Source of the DNA: a virus
Reading direction: 5' to 3' (one strand)
Length of the DNA: 41,943 nt
Virus record (IMG/VR): IMGVR_UViG_3300025111_000094
Coordinates: 1-41,943 of that record
Under the pieces are notes generated by a model. It did not search any database. It was not told the DNA's origin and saw only the letters and a list, made by a program, of their open reading frames with translations. The position numbers were made by a program, and so were the translations under genes. Positions 25,338 to 32,866 of the stretch are shown here, one piece after another. The first letter of the stretch is position 1. Each line of letters opens with the position of its first letter.

Positions 25338-25681
25338 TGTTCCGCCTTTACGTCCAGCACTTCCGAGCTTCCGTCCGCTTTATGAACGCGGTAAACACCG
25401 GCGCGCAGATGTTCCCAGACCTCTGCCTTGGGCCAGACCGAGAAGGTCTTGTTGCGCCTGACCGCGACTGCGCCGGACGTGACCTGGATAAAGCGCACTT
25501 CGTTCGGCTGTTTGATAGCGACAATATCAAACGCGCCGAACAGATCACGCGCGCAGAATACTATGCCCCGGCCCGGTATCCAGCCCGGCTTGCCGAAGCT
25601 TCGCTCTACCAGATACCCTTGCCCTTTGAGATAGTCCGCCACTTTTTTCTCATGTACGTTGCCCTTGGACCGGTTGTTCAT
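25331..25681 (-). CDS. Small PD-(D/E)XK-like nuclease, resolvase/VRR type
   Basis: The product has 116 residues from the ATG at 25681, chosen for the strong GGAGG three bases after the repeat region; a longer frame to 25735 would run into the repeats. GNVHEKKVADYLKGQGYLVER provides the first helix with a conserved Glu. LFGAFDIVAI gives the catalytic Asp, and VRFIQVTSG the strand that normally holds (D/E)XK, here with Gln in the Lys-bearing part. It resembles Holliday-junction resolvase or restriction-like nucleases and probably acts on phage replication intermediates. The altered motif leaves activity uncertain. Confidence 0.6.
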   Translation of the reverse strand: MNNRSKGNVHEKKVADYLKGQGYLVERSFGKPGWIPGRGIVFCARDLFGAFDIVAIKQPNEVRFIQVTSGAVAVRRNKTFSVWPKAEVWEHLRAGVYRVHKADGSSEVLDVKAEQC

Positions 25682-25693
25682 AGTTCCTCCCTC

Positions 25694-25842
25694 AAAAAAG
25701 TGCTGGAAATATATGACTTGTGCCGATTGTGCCATACCGTCTGTATAACCCCGTCACACGCGCGTGTAACGCGCGCGCGTAACGGCTCGATGTAGACGGC
25801 CCGGCACATCTGGCACAATGCTGGAAAAACAAGCACTTTTTT
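25694..25842. repeat. Nested inverted repeats and iterons, candidate replication origin
   Basis: This 150-bp gap is arranged symmetrically. Outermost are AAAAAAGTGCT (25694) and AGCACTTTTTT (25832). Inside are TTGTGCC at 25718 and 25727, mirrored by GGCACAT at 25803 and GGCACAA at 25812, each pair 9 bp apart. In the centre are two adjacent 12-bp palindromes, ACACGCGCGTGT (25756) and ACGCGCGCGCGT (25769), alternating purine and pyrimidine. It lies directly beside the Prim-Pol/helicase gene. Iterons next to a replication initiator suggest an origin; an operator or a bidirectional terminator are alternatives. The repeats are visible; the role is inferred. Confidence 0.5.
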
Positions 25843-27935
25843 CATAGCAGGACCTCCTGCACTTCAGTGCCTTTAAGGGCCAGACCCCGGAATCCTTTGC
25901 GCTGACTGCTGCGCCAGCGCTGGAATCCGCGCTTGGTCAGGTCCTCGGACAGTTTTTTCATGGAGCCCGTGTACTCGCCCCATTTCTCCGCCCATGTCTT
26001 CCAGGATTGATAAAGCTCGTCCATCGTAACCACCGCGCCGGGGTTCTTCTCGCAGGTTTCATCAAGCCACCTGCCCAGCGCGTCCTCTGAGTCCAGGTAT
26101 TCTTCGGTTGCGGACACAACGCAGGCCGGAGGTTTAAGGCCTATCCGCTGCCATTCCATGCAGCCCTCAAGTGCCCAGCGCAGTATGCCGTCCCGCTCCT
26201 TGAGCAGCCGCTCCTGGAGCAGTTGATCGCGTTTAGCGGGGGGAATAGTAACCGTGAACGGCACCAGGTGAAGCCGCCGCTTCATCGCCTCGTCAACCTC
26301 GCGGATTGAAGGCTTGTTGTTCCCGGCGATTATAAGCTTGAATTGCGGTTTGTAATCGAAGAAGTCCTGTCGCATGAACCGGGCGCAGATCTTGTCCCCG
26401 CCGGTCAGCGCCTTTATCTTCGCCTCTGCCCAGCGCCTGCCTTTTTCAACTTCTATCGAGGTGACCAGCCGCGCGCCCCGCAACCCGGCCAGATCGGTCG
26501 GGTGCCGGTCGGTTTTCGTCTGCATGAAGGTGTCCATGGGCGCGCTGGCCGCATAATCGCCCATGACGGCTGACAGCGTGTTCACAAATACGCTCTTGCC
26601 GTTCGCCCCCGTGCCATATAAGAAAAACAGCGCGTGCTCCGACGTAATGCCGGTCAAGCTGTATCCTGCCATGCGTGCCAGATAATGCTGCAGTTCCAGG
26701 TCGCCATTCGTTATATCGTTCAGAAAGCCCAGCCAGCGGACCGGCTTCTCGTGCTCTGGACCGAGATTGGCGGTGGCGCATTTCGTCATGTACTCCAGCC
26801 GGTTGTGTGCGCCGCTCCTGCCGGAACGTAAATCAATGCACCCGCCCGGCGTGTTTAGCAGCATGATGTCCGAATCCCACTGGTCGGTAGTGGCGGCGTG
26901 GCTCCTGTCAGCGCGGGCCAGCCGTTCAACGGCGGCCACCGTATTTGCGCTGGCGATTTTGGCGGCTATCTTGGCCTTGGTGCAGCGTGCGGCAGCCTCC
27001 CGGCATATAAGCCGCGCCAAATCGAATGCCCTGAGCGTATTCTCCCTGCGCCAGCAATCTCCGGCCCAGTGCAGCCAGTGTCCCCAGGCCGCGACATAAC
27101 GCCAGTCCTCAGCATGTCGCTCGGTAAAATCAAGAGCGAGGGCATCGTCCGTGAAACCGGGTGGACGGATGTCTTCTTCCTGGTCGGGAGGGGGTGGAGG
27201 TGCGGTGCTTGGCTCCGGTTCAGGTGCGTAACTGGAGATGCTTCTGGCGATGGTCTCTACTTCCGGGTCCGGGAGCGGCGGTGTGCAGCGCTTCGTGTTG
27301 ACGACCCTGAGCGCGGCGGCGATCTCGTCGCACTGCATATTACGCCTGCGCATGGTACCAGCTATACTCGCCAGCGTGGAGTTGCGAAGCCCTTCGGGTA
27401 TCATCTCGCCGTCCGTTACGGCTGGTGTGGTGCGTGGAGCGCTGGTTTTTGTCATCAGCGCGGTAATAGTATCCGGCAGTACAGCCAAATGTGCCTCGGC
27501 CTCTATCCACTCATATGGCTTACCGTCTATCACGGACCCTGGCGCGACAACATAGCCGCCGTCCGCTTTTATATCTATGCCGGACAGCAGGCCGTTCCGA
27601 CAACGCAGCGGTCCTTTGGCTGTGTAATAGAAATGCCAGCCGCCGGACGGAGTCGTCGCTGTGAGGGTGGTTCCCATGCCTTCAAGCGTTTGGAACGATT
27701 CCAGGCCTTTGGCTTCTTTTTTGACGTCGACATCTACAACGACAATGCCGGAAATTTCGCCCGTGGCGATGCCGATATTGGCCTCGGGGTTATCCGTCCA
27801 CCACTTTTTGACCAAGAAGACAGACTTGGTCGCGTCCTTAAAGCCGTTTTTTGTAAGTGGGCGTTTGGTGTTGGGTACGATGGGGAAAACGGCCCAGCCC
27901 AGCTCTACATAAGCCAAAGCGCGGTCAAGCATCAT
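25842..27935 (-). CDS. Prim-Pol / SF3 helicase replication protein (D5-like)
   Basis: The product has 697 residues. The N-terminal ~165 residues are an archaeo-eukaryotic-type Prim-Pol: AVFPIVPNTKRPLTKNGF, the DVD metal site at 68-70, SGGWHFYY at 97-104 and IDIKADGGYVVAPGS. A short helical module follows near 180-235, then a Pro-rich linker (~240-260). About 355-620 is a D5_N plus SF3 helicase: Walker A GTGANGKS at 441-448, a Walker B-like LVTSIEVEKG, and LIIAGNNKPSI with the sensor Asn. It would both prime and unwind phage DNA. The start overlaps the SF2 helicase stop by four bases. Confidence 0.88.
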   Translation of the reverse strand: MMLDRALAYVELGWAVFPIVPNTKRPLTKNGFKDATKSVFLVKKWWTDNPEANIGIATGEISGIVVVDVDVKKEAKGLESFQTLEGMGTTLTATTPSGGWHFYYTAKGPLRCRNGLLSGIDIKADGGYVVAPGSVIDGKPYEWIEAEAHLAVLPDTITALMTKTSAPRTTPAVTDGEMIPEGLRNSTLASIAGTMRRRNMQCDEIAAALRVVNTKRCTPPLPDPEVETIARSISSYAPEPEPSTAPPPPPDQEEDIRPPGFTDDALALDFTERHAEDWRYVAAWGHWLHWAGDCWRRENTLRAFDLARLICREAAARCTKAKIAAKIASANTVAAVERLARADRSHAATTDQWDSDIMLLNTPGGCIDLRSGRSGAHNRLEYMTKCATANLGPEHEKPVRWLGFLNDITNGDLELQHYLARMAGYSLTGITSEHALFFLYGTGANGKSVFVNTLSAVMGDYAASAPMDTFMQTKTDRHPTDLAGLRGARLVTSIEVEKGRRWAEAKIKALTGGDKICARFMRQDFFDYKPQFKLIIAGNNKPSIREVDEAMKRRLHLVPFTVTIPPAKRDQLLQERLLKERDGILRWALEGCMEWQRIGLKPPACVVSATEEYLDSEDALGRWLDETCEKNPGAVVTMDELYQSWKTWAEKWGEYTGSMKKLSEDLTKRGFQRWRSSQRKGFRGLALKGTEVQEVLL

Positions 27936-29593
27936 TCGGGCCTCCTTGCCTGTGCCAGCGCGCTCTGAATGCGCGCCTTATTAAAGGTGTGCGCCAGGAT
28001 GCAGGAGGCATCGTAGCGGGTAAGTGCAAGATTCTTGTAATTGTCCGGTAGGTAAATCAGCTGCTTATCCGTGGGTGCCTGATGCAGCCACCGGCGCGAT
28101 TTATGTGCCGCGTCCTCGGTTTCATTTACGCAGAGCCAGTCGTCCGCAGAGGCCAGGCAGGTCGTCTTGTTGCCGACATAAAGCACATGGGCCGGGACGC
28201 CCTTTGCGCCACCCACAGCGAGCCAGCGGTCTTTATCCAGGAATATCCCGCCCCAAGCGTTGAAGCCTGTCGCCATTATGATGGAGCCGTCCTTGGTAAG
28301 ATGTGACCACTTGAACGGCGAGCGGTTGATGAGGTCTATCTCCGTCATCTCGAAATCTTCGAGATCGCGTGTAACCTTGATGGAGGCGAACTCATGTCCG
28401 CAAAACGGGCACTCACGTGCCGCTATGGGCACTTCTGCGTGACACTTCGGGCATTTCTTTACAGGCGCTTCGCCCTGCCCTTCACGGTCTCCGGCTTCAA
28501 GTTTTACGGTTTGTTCCAGCGAACCGTGCAGTAAAGCCGAAGTCCCAAAGTCCAGGACGACGCAATCTGTCTTGATAAGGCCGGGATAAAGGTCCGGTTC
28601 TATCTTCCGTAACCCCCTGCCTATCATCTGGATCATCGTGGACTTATGTGAACATGGCCTGAGCAGCACCACACACGAAACTGGCGGGCAGTCCCAGCCT
28701 TCAGTCGCCACTGCGACATTAACGAGGACCTGTGTTTCCCGCGTATCCAGCCGTTTGAATATCGCCGCGCGCTCTTCGTCCGGCGTATCTGCCGAGACCA
28801 ACTCGGCTTTTACGCCTGCAGCAAGGAAGGCATCGGTTATGTGTGAGGCATGCGCTACGGTAGAGCAGAAGACCACGGTGCTTCGTTTGCCCGCTTTCTC
28901 CTGCCAGTGGCGTAGAATCTCGTCGTTTATCGGCCTGCGGTCGAGGATGCTCGCCACTTCCGACATATCGTATTCATCGGCTACGCGTTTGACCTTCTTA
29001 AGGTCCTCCTGTACGCCGATGTCTATGACGAAGGTCCGGGGCGGAACCAACTGGCCGGACGCTATCATCTCGCTCAGGGTTATCTGGTCCGCGCAGTTGT
29101 CGAAAATATTCCGCAGGGTCTTGCCGTCGCCCCTGTTCGGCGTTGCTGTTACACCGTAGATCATCAGGTCTGGGTTCCGCGTCTTGGCGGCTTCGATAAT
29201 CCGCAGATAAGTCTCTGCCCTGGCGTGATGCGCTTCATCTATTACGAGCAGGTCCAAGGGTGGCATCTGGTCCAGGTTGCGCTTCCGGGCCAGCGTCTGT
29301 ACCATGGCGAACACCGTCTTGCCTGACCAGGCCTTCTCCCCGGCATTCACTATCGAGACCGGCATGCCGGGGTTCAGCTTCAGGAACTTTGATACGTTCT
29401 GCGACGTTATCTCATCGCGATGCGCCAGGATACAGGCCTTCGCGCCGTGTGGTGCCAACACACGGCCAACCACGGCTGCGAGCATTATGGTCTTGCCCGA
29501 GCCTGTGGGTGCGACGCCCAGTGTATTGCCACGGTCCTGTAACGCTGTCACACTGCGGTCGACGAAAGTCTTTTGCCGGTCTCGGAGTATCAT
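27932..29593 (-). CDS. SF2 DEAH-type helicase with zinc ribbon
   Basis: The product has 553 residues from the ATG at 29593, eight bases after the SSB-like stop with AAGG upstream; a start at 29683 would overlap that gene. It has a Q-motif-like LRDRQKTFV, APTGSGKT at 28-35, VIDEAHHA (motif II), TATPNRGDG (motif III) and MIQMIGRGLRK (motif VI). A CPKC...CPFC zinc ribbon lies near residues 395-420, and ~120 unrecognised residues follow. It resembles phage DNA helicases of the DEAD/ResIII group used in replication or recombination. It sits in the recombination block with the exonuclease and Sak4-like genes. Confidence 0.86.
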   Translation of the reverse strand: MILRDRQKTFVDRSVTALQDRGNTLGVAPTGSGKTIMLAAVVGRVLAPHGAKACILAHRDEITSQNVSKFLKLNPGMPVSIVNAGEKAWSGKTVFAMVQTLARKRNLDQMPPLDLLVIDEAHHARAETYLRIIEAAKTRNPDLMIYGVTATPNRGDGKTLRNIFDNCADQITLSEMIASGQLVPPRTFVIDIGVQEDLKKVKRVADEYDMSEVASILDRRPINDEILRHWQEKAGKRSTVVFCSTVAHASHITDAFLAAGVKAELVSADTPDEERAAIFKRLDTRETQVLVNVAVATEGWDCPPVSCVVLLRPCSHKSTMIQMIGRGLRKIEPDLYPGLIKTDCVVLDFGTSALLHGSLEQTVKLEAGDREGQGEAPVKKCPKCHAEVPIAARECPFCGHEFASIKVTRDLEDFEMTEIDLINRSPFKWSHLTKDGSIIMATGFNAWGGIFLDKDRWLAVGGAKGVPAHVLYVGNKTTCLASADDWLCVNETEDAAHKSRRWLHQAPTDKQLIYLPDNYKNLALTRYDASCILAHTFNKARIQSALAQARRPE

Positions 29594-29600
29594 GTTGGCC

Positions 29601-30059
29601 TTAGAAGCGCATCTTGCTTTCTGCGCCCGCCGCAGGTTTAGCCGGAGCTGCCGCCGCCGGAGCCTTGTTCTCATCTTCGACATAGAACTTGGCTATCTTG
29701 TTCTTCTGTTTGCCTTCCCATGCGTCTACCGTCACATGTGCGCGGCAGTATTTATGCAGGTACTCGTCCGTATCGAAGTCCAACTGCCCGTCGAAAGACA
29801 GTCCCAGCGCGTGGTTCACCCTGAGCCACATGCCGTGGCCTGGTTCGCCTTTGGGGATGAACGTGACCGTATGCCAGCACTTCCCTGCGGAATTGCCGTC
29901 CGGGGTCATTATCTCGAAGAGTAGGTCCACCTTCTGGCGGTTGGACTCGCGCGTAGTGCCGTCGCGCTTCTCCACGACCTCGATGATGTAATCGCCCTCC
30001 GGTGCGATGGGGAAACCCGCGCTTTCCTGCGATCCGTCTGCGTTTATCTGGACTCTCAT
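29601..30059 (-). CDS. SSB-like phage protein (DUF669 type)
   Basis: The product has 152 residues. A beta-rich core begins IAPEGDYIIEVVEKRDGTT and continues through KVDLLFEIMTPDG, GKCWHTVTFIP and AHVTVDAWEGKQKNKIAKF, as in DUF669 proteins that replace SSB in phage recombination modules. An Ala/Pro-rich flexible tail ends in KMRF, like the protein-contact tails of SSBs. It lies between the Sak4-like ATPase and the helicase and overlaps the former by four bases. It most likely coats single-stranded phage DNA. Family assignment is by pattern. Confidence 0.62.
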   Translation of the reverse strand: MRVQINADGSQESAGFPIAPEGDYIIEVVEKRDGTTRESNRQKVDLLFEIMTPDGNSAGKCWHTVTFIPKGEPGHGMWLRVNHALGLSFDGQLDFDTDEYLHKYCRAHVTVDAWEGKQKNKIAKFYVEDENKAPAAAAPAKPAAGAESKMRF

Positions 30060-30829
30060 TTTTTGCCTCCTGTGGCTTTGGTTACCGGTTCCGATTTGAA
30101 TACCGCCTCAAACGCCGAGTAGGGGTTCTCGCGGGGGAGTTGCAGGGTCTTGTCGTTCAGCTCGTCTATACGCGAGCCCCACATCCCGAGCGGTCCGCCC
30201 TGGAATGTGACGAAGTAGGCTGTGCCGCTGCCCAAGGGCTTTTTGTAGGCATAGCCGATCATGTCCGCCTGCGCGGCTATGTAGGAGCCCGCTTTACCAG
30301 GGACATTGAGACCGGCGGGGGAAACCAGGTTCCCTGCGGCGTCCAGCTTGGCCTCGCGGCAGTGTGCGATGAGAATGATGAGTTTCTTGGACGCCTTCAG
30401 GTATGCGACAAGGCCTTCTACGCGGGTGCGGTACTCACCCCACAGCTCGAAACCGTCCACGCCTGCCTTGCGCTCGGTTATGGATTCCAGACCTCTGGCC
30501 TTGGCAACCTCGTCCTCCATCCAGTTCGATAACACGTCCAGGCTGTCAATCACGACAACCTTGATGGACGGGTCCTTCAGCGCGGCTTTGAGCGCCTCTT
30601 TGAACTCCACGACGTTTGTGAGGTCATGAATGCGCCCGCTTATCCGGTCACCGCCGCCCGGTTCCAGTTCCAGCACATACGAGCCTGGGAAACTGGCCGA
30701 GAAGGTCGTTTTACCTGATTTGGGCTGCCCCACTACGACCATGAGCCCTTCCGAGGGCTGTCCGCTCTTTAACTTCGCTCTTGGCGGCACCAGCTGCGGG
30801 ACCGCCGTGTTCGCTTTTTGTTCGGTCAT
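30056..30829 (-). CDS. Sak4-like RecA-fold ATPase for single-strand annealing
   Basis: The product has 257 residues. Walker A GQPKSGKT lies at 34-41, Walker B is KVVVIDSLDVL near residue 93, and a sensor-like LIILIAHCRE follows near 150. There is no RecA L2 or C-terminal domain, so the size fits the compact Sak4/AAA_24 ATPases of temperate phages. These act with a phage SSB to pair homologous DNA. The gene order exonuclease, Sak4, SSB is typical and supports the call. A generic AAA_24 ATPase is the alternative. Confidence 0.75.
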   Translation of the reverse strand: MTEQKANTAVPQLVPPRAKLKSGQPSEGLMVVVGQPKSGKTTFSASFPGSYVLELEPGGGDRISGRIHDLTNVVEFKEALKAALKDPSIKVVVIDSLDVLSNWMEDEVAKARGLESITERKAGVDGFELWGEYRTRVEGLVAYLKASKKLIILIAHCREAKLDAAGNLVSPAGLNVPGKAGSYIAAQADMIGYAYKKPLGSGTAYFVTFQGGPLGMWGSRIDELNDKTLQLPRENPYSAFEAVFKSEPVTKATGGKK

Positions 30830-30862
30830 CGTAATACCTCCAGTAGTTTTTGAATTCAGCGA

Positions 30863-31642
30863 CTACCACAAAATAAAATGACTCTGCGCCAGCGCTTCCT
30901 TGAGGGTTTTAGCCGCAAGAAATGCCCGGAGAGACATGGACAGGTCGGCCAGTTCCTTTACCTCGAACTCGATGGGGAGTTTTTTGCCGAACCGGACGAT
31001 GATGGCTTCCTCGCAGGGAACGCCGAACGTCTCAAGAAAGGCCTGGGCATAGGCCGCAACCTGCAGGGCGTACTCGTTATAGATGCCGGAGCTCGTCTTC
31101 CAGTCGAGGATGACGAATTTGCCGTTACGCCAGCCCAGCGCGTCCAGACTGCCGCCATAACCGTGGATGCAAGAGGCGACTTTGGTGTCGCCCATAACGA
31201 GCTGTATGCCGGAGGCTTTCCACCAGTCTTTGAAGGCCCGAACCGGCCCGGCAATCTGCTCCGGGATAGTTTCCGGTTCCTTGCCGTGCACGATGAGGTC
31301 AATAAAAGCGTGCGCCTGACTGCCGAGATCCGCTGCTTCATCCTTTAATTGGTCGGGACGCCGTTTGGCGTCCTCGAGTACGGACTGAATCCAGTCCTTG
31401 TCGAGGACAAGCCTTGCAGACTGACGACCGTCCAGGCGCTTTAATAAAGCGTTTTCCACCATGCCGAGGGCTTCACGCTTGGCCCAGGGCACTAGAGCGG
31501 GTTTGCTGATGACCGACAGCATCCCCGTCACACCCGGATAACGGGTGGTCTTGCCATCAAGAGTTACGTCGTACAGGTGCGATTTCCCTGCGACGACTAA
31601 ATCGACCGCGTATTTAGCGGTTAAGGAATTAATCTTTTCCAT
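30863..31642 (-). CDS. RecB/Cas4-like PD-(D/E)XK exonuclease
   Basis: The product has 259 residues. Active-site signature: His111 in GSQAHAFID, Asp167 in GGSLDALG, the D-X-K at 180-182 in ILDWKTS, and Gln194/Tyr198 in YALQVAAYAQAF. This is the order seen in RecB-family and phage exonucleases. The N-terminal part, with YPGVTGMLSVISKPALVPW, is also typical of these phage nucleases. It would resect double-stranded ends to feed the Sak4/SSB pair. It overlaps the next upstream gene's stop by 14 bases. Confidence 0.82.
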   Translation of the reverse strand: MEKINSLTAKYAVDLVVAGKSHLYDVTLDGKTTRYPGVTGMLSVISKPALVPWAKREALGMVENALLKRLDGRQSARLVLDKDWIQSVLEDAKRRPDQLKDEAADLGSQAHAFIDLIVHGKEPETIPEQIAGPVRAFKDWWKASGIQLVMGDTKVASCIHGYGGSLDALGWRNGKFVILDWKTSSGIYNEYALQVAAYAQAFLETFGVPCEEAIIVRFGKKLPIEFEVKELADLSMSLRAFLAAKTLKEALAQSHFILW

Positions 31643-31919
31643 TTTCAGGTTTCTCCTTTATAGGTAGGCGTTGAACTGTGAAGGCGTCTTCTTTCATGTT
31701 CCGCAGGAGCAGGCCGGTGAAAACCTCGGCAATATGCTCACCGACTGGGCTGGACACATCGATTATTGCGGTGTCGTCGGTGACGCAGTATCGCCCGTGT
31801 AGCCTTACCTTTGCCTTGCTGAACACGCATTCCGTGGTCAGGATGGCCAAAAGCATGCGTTCTTCAAGCGCTTCTTTTGTGATGGGCTGGTTGAAACTGA
31901 ACTTGCATATCTCGGCCAT
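31629..31919 (-). CDS. Small early phage protein, unknown
   Basis: The product has 96 residues from the ATG at 31919; AGGAGG seven bases upstream decides the start over a longer frame to 32009 that would overlap the sigma gene. Two short strands (RLHGRYCVTDDTAIIDV) are flanked by helices (TKEALEERMLLAILTTECVF and GEHIAEVFTGLLLRNM). The overall charge is near neutral and there is no membrane segment. It lies between the sigma factor and the exonuclease, in an early regulatory position. It could be an inhibitor or regulator; I do not recognise it. Confidence 0.55.
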   Translation of the reverse strand: MAEICKFSFNQPITKEALEERMLLAILTTECVFSKAKVRLHGRYCVTDDTAIIDVSSPVGEHIAEVFTGLLLRNMKEDAFTVQRLPIKEKPENGKD

Positions 31920-31974
31920 GTTTTTTCCTCCTGAGCGTAGATACAGCTTTTTTTTGAAACTCCACACTGTGTTT

Positions 31975-32556
31975 TTACGGGAGATAATCGCGTAGCCCCT
32001 GTTTTTCAAAAACAGTCCTTATACGCTTTATCTCCTTATAGATCGCGCTTTCCGATAACTGCATGAATTCGCTGGCTTCGTTGACGCTTAACCCTTCCTC
32101 GCGCAAGAGGCGGCAAAGCTTCTGCTGCCTCTCCGACAGATCGGGGATGATGCTGTGCAAGGTCATCCAGAGGTCAAAGGCCGGAAGAGGGTCTGGGGCG
32201 GGTAGAAGGTCGATAAGCTCAGACAAGCCTTCCTCGTCATCTACTGGCTGGTTCAAGGAAACTGTGTTCTCGGCGATTACCCGTTTATCTGATAGGAGAC
32301 TTTCTTTAAGGTTAAGTAGGTGGTTTCGGACGACAGTTGCCATGAACGTAGAAAGGGAGGCATCCCTTTTTTCGTCATATGCGGGTTTTGCTGTCCACCA
32401 CTTAACCAGGCAGGCCTGCAGGAGATCATCGAAGTCCTCGCGCTCGAGGCAGGGCCACTGCCTTCGGATCTCGTTTATCACGTTCTTTACAACACCGATT
32501 TCCAGGTCCGTGAAGAGCCCGGTGTACTCCAGTTTTTTGTTTGCTAGTTCGGTCAT
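31975..32556 (-). CDS. Phage-encoded sigma-70 family (ECF-like) sigma factor
   Basis: The product has 193 residues from the ATG at 32556, with GGAGG seven bases upstream; an earlier ATG at 32607 lacks such a site. Region 2 spans about 40-90, with FDDLLQACLVKWW and ASLSTFMATVVRNHLLN. Region 4 spans about 145-190, with LSERQQKLCRLL and a helix-turn-helix LSVNEASEFMQLSESAIYKE. There is no region 1.1 or 3 of size, so it is ECF-like. It is the first minus-strand gene of the prophage and could direct host polymerase to the phage's own promoters, perhaps the 21-bp motifs found later in the operon. Confidence 0.78.
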   Translation of the reverse strand: MTELANKKLEYTGLFTDLEIGVVKNVINEIRRQWPCLEREDFDDLLQACLVKWWTAKPAYDEKRDASLSTFMATVVRNHLLNLKESLLSDKRVIAENTVSLNQPVDDEEGLSELIDLLPAPDPLPAFDLWMTLHSIIPDLSERQQKLCRLLREEGLSVNEASEFMQLSESAIYKEIKRIRTVFEKQGLRDYLP

Positions 32557-32616
32557 GAGACACCTCCGCTTTATTTTTCGGTGTCTCGGACCTAACCCCA
32601 ACAACATGGTACGCCT

Positions 32617-32664
32617 TAAAACGCCCCGACAAAATCACGGAGGGCTCCGTGATTATGGGGCTTT
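32617..32664. promoter_or_regulatory. Large palindrome in divergent control region (operator candidate)
   Basis: The gap 32557-32866 separates the two divergent phage transcription units. Its left half holds AATCACGGAG, GG, CTCCGTGATT (32633-32654), a perfect 10-bp inverted repeat. Outside this are GCCCC/GGGGC and then TAAA/TTTA arms, giving imperfect symmetry over nearly 50 bp. There is no T run on either strand, so it is unlikely to be a terminator. It could be an operator for a regulator that switches lysis and lysogeny. The rest of the gap holds the promoter and leader listed next. Confidence 0.5.
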
Positions 32665-32734
32665 ACGACGAGGGAACAGCTTTGCCGGGTTCGCGCTGTG
32701 AATGTGGGCTAAATGGCGTTTTACCAATGAAAAT

Positions 32735-32764
32735 TTGACATTTGGAATGTAATCGTGATAGAAT
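32735..32764 (+). promoter_or_regulatory. Sigma-70-type promoter for the right-arm genes
   Basis: A consensus -35 TTGACA at 32735-32740 and TAGAAT at 32759-32764 are separated by 18 bases. Transcription would begin near 32771 and read rightwards into the AIPR gene. The near-consensus boxes suggest the gene is expressed in the lysogen by host polymerase. Confidence 0.7.
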
Positions 32765-32770
32765 GGTACT

Positions 32771-32866
32771 GTCGATGTATCCGGGCAACCTGTAGGTGAA
32801 AACCTCAGGGCGAACATCGTACGACGTAAATCAGAAAAGAGGTGCTCGCTCGAAAGGAGAAAACGT
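32771..32866 (+). other. Structured 5' leader of the AIPR transcript
   Basis: The predicted ~96-base leader folds well. CGATGT (32773) pairs with ACATCG (32814), enclosing the hairpin CCTG, bulged T, AGGT, a GAAA tetraloop, ACCT, CAGG (32789-32809). GGGCAA and GGGCGA flank the hairpin. AAAGGAG follows before the ATG at 32867. I recognise no known riboswitch class. A six-codon frame starts at 32776 but is probably chance. It may be a regulatory leader, a protein-binding site or a small stable RNA. Confidence 0.4.

Noticed and set aside
26898-27968. A 356-codon plus-strand frame opposite the Prim-Pol gene.
   Set aside because: It is antisense to a well-supported gene with clear motifs, lacks a ribosome site, and its composition is Arg/Gly/Cys-rich without domain patterns.
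32776-32793. A six-codon frame in the AIPR leader as an attenuator peptide.
   Set aside because: No ribosome site, no runs of a single amino acid, and the hairpin explains the region better.
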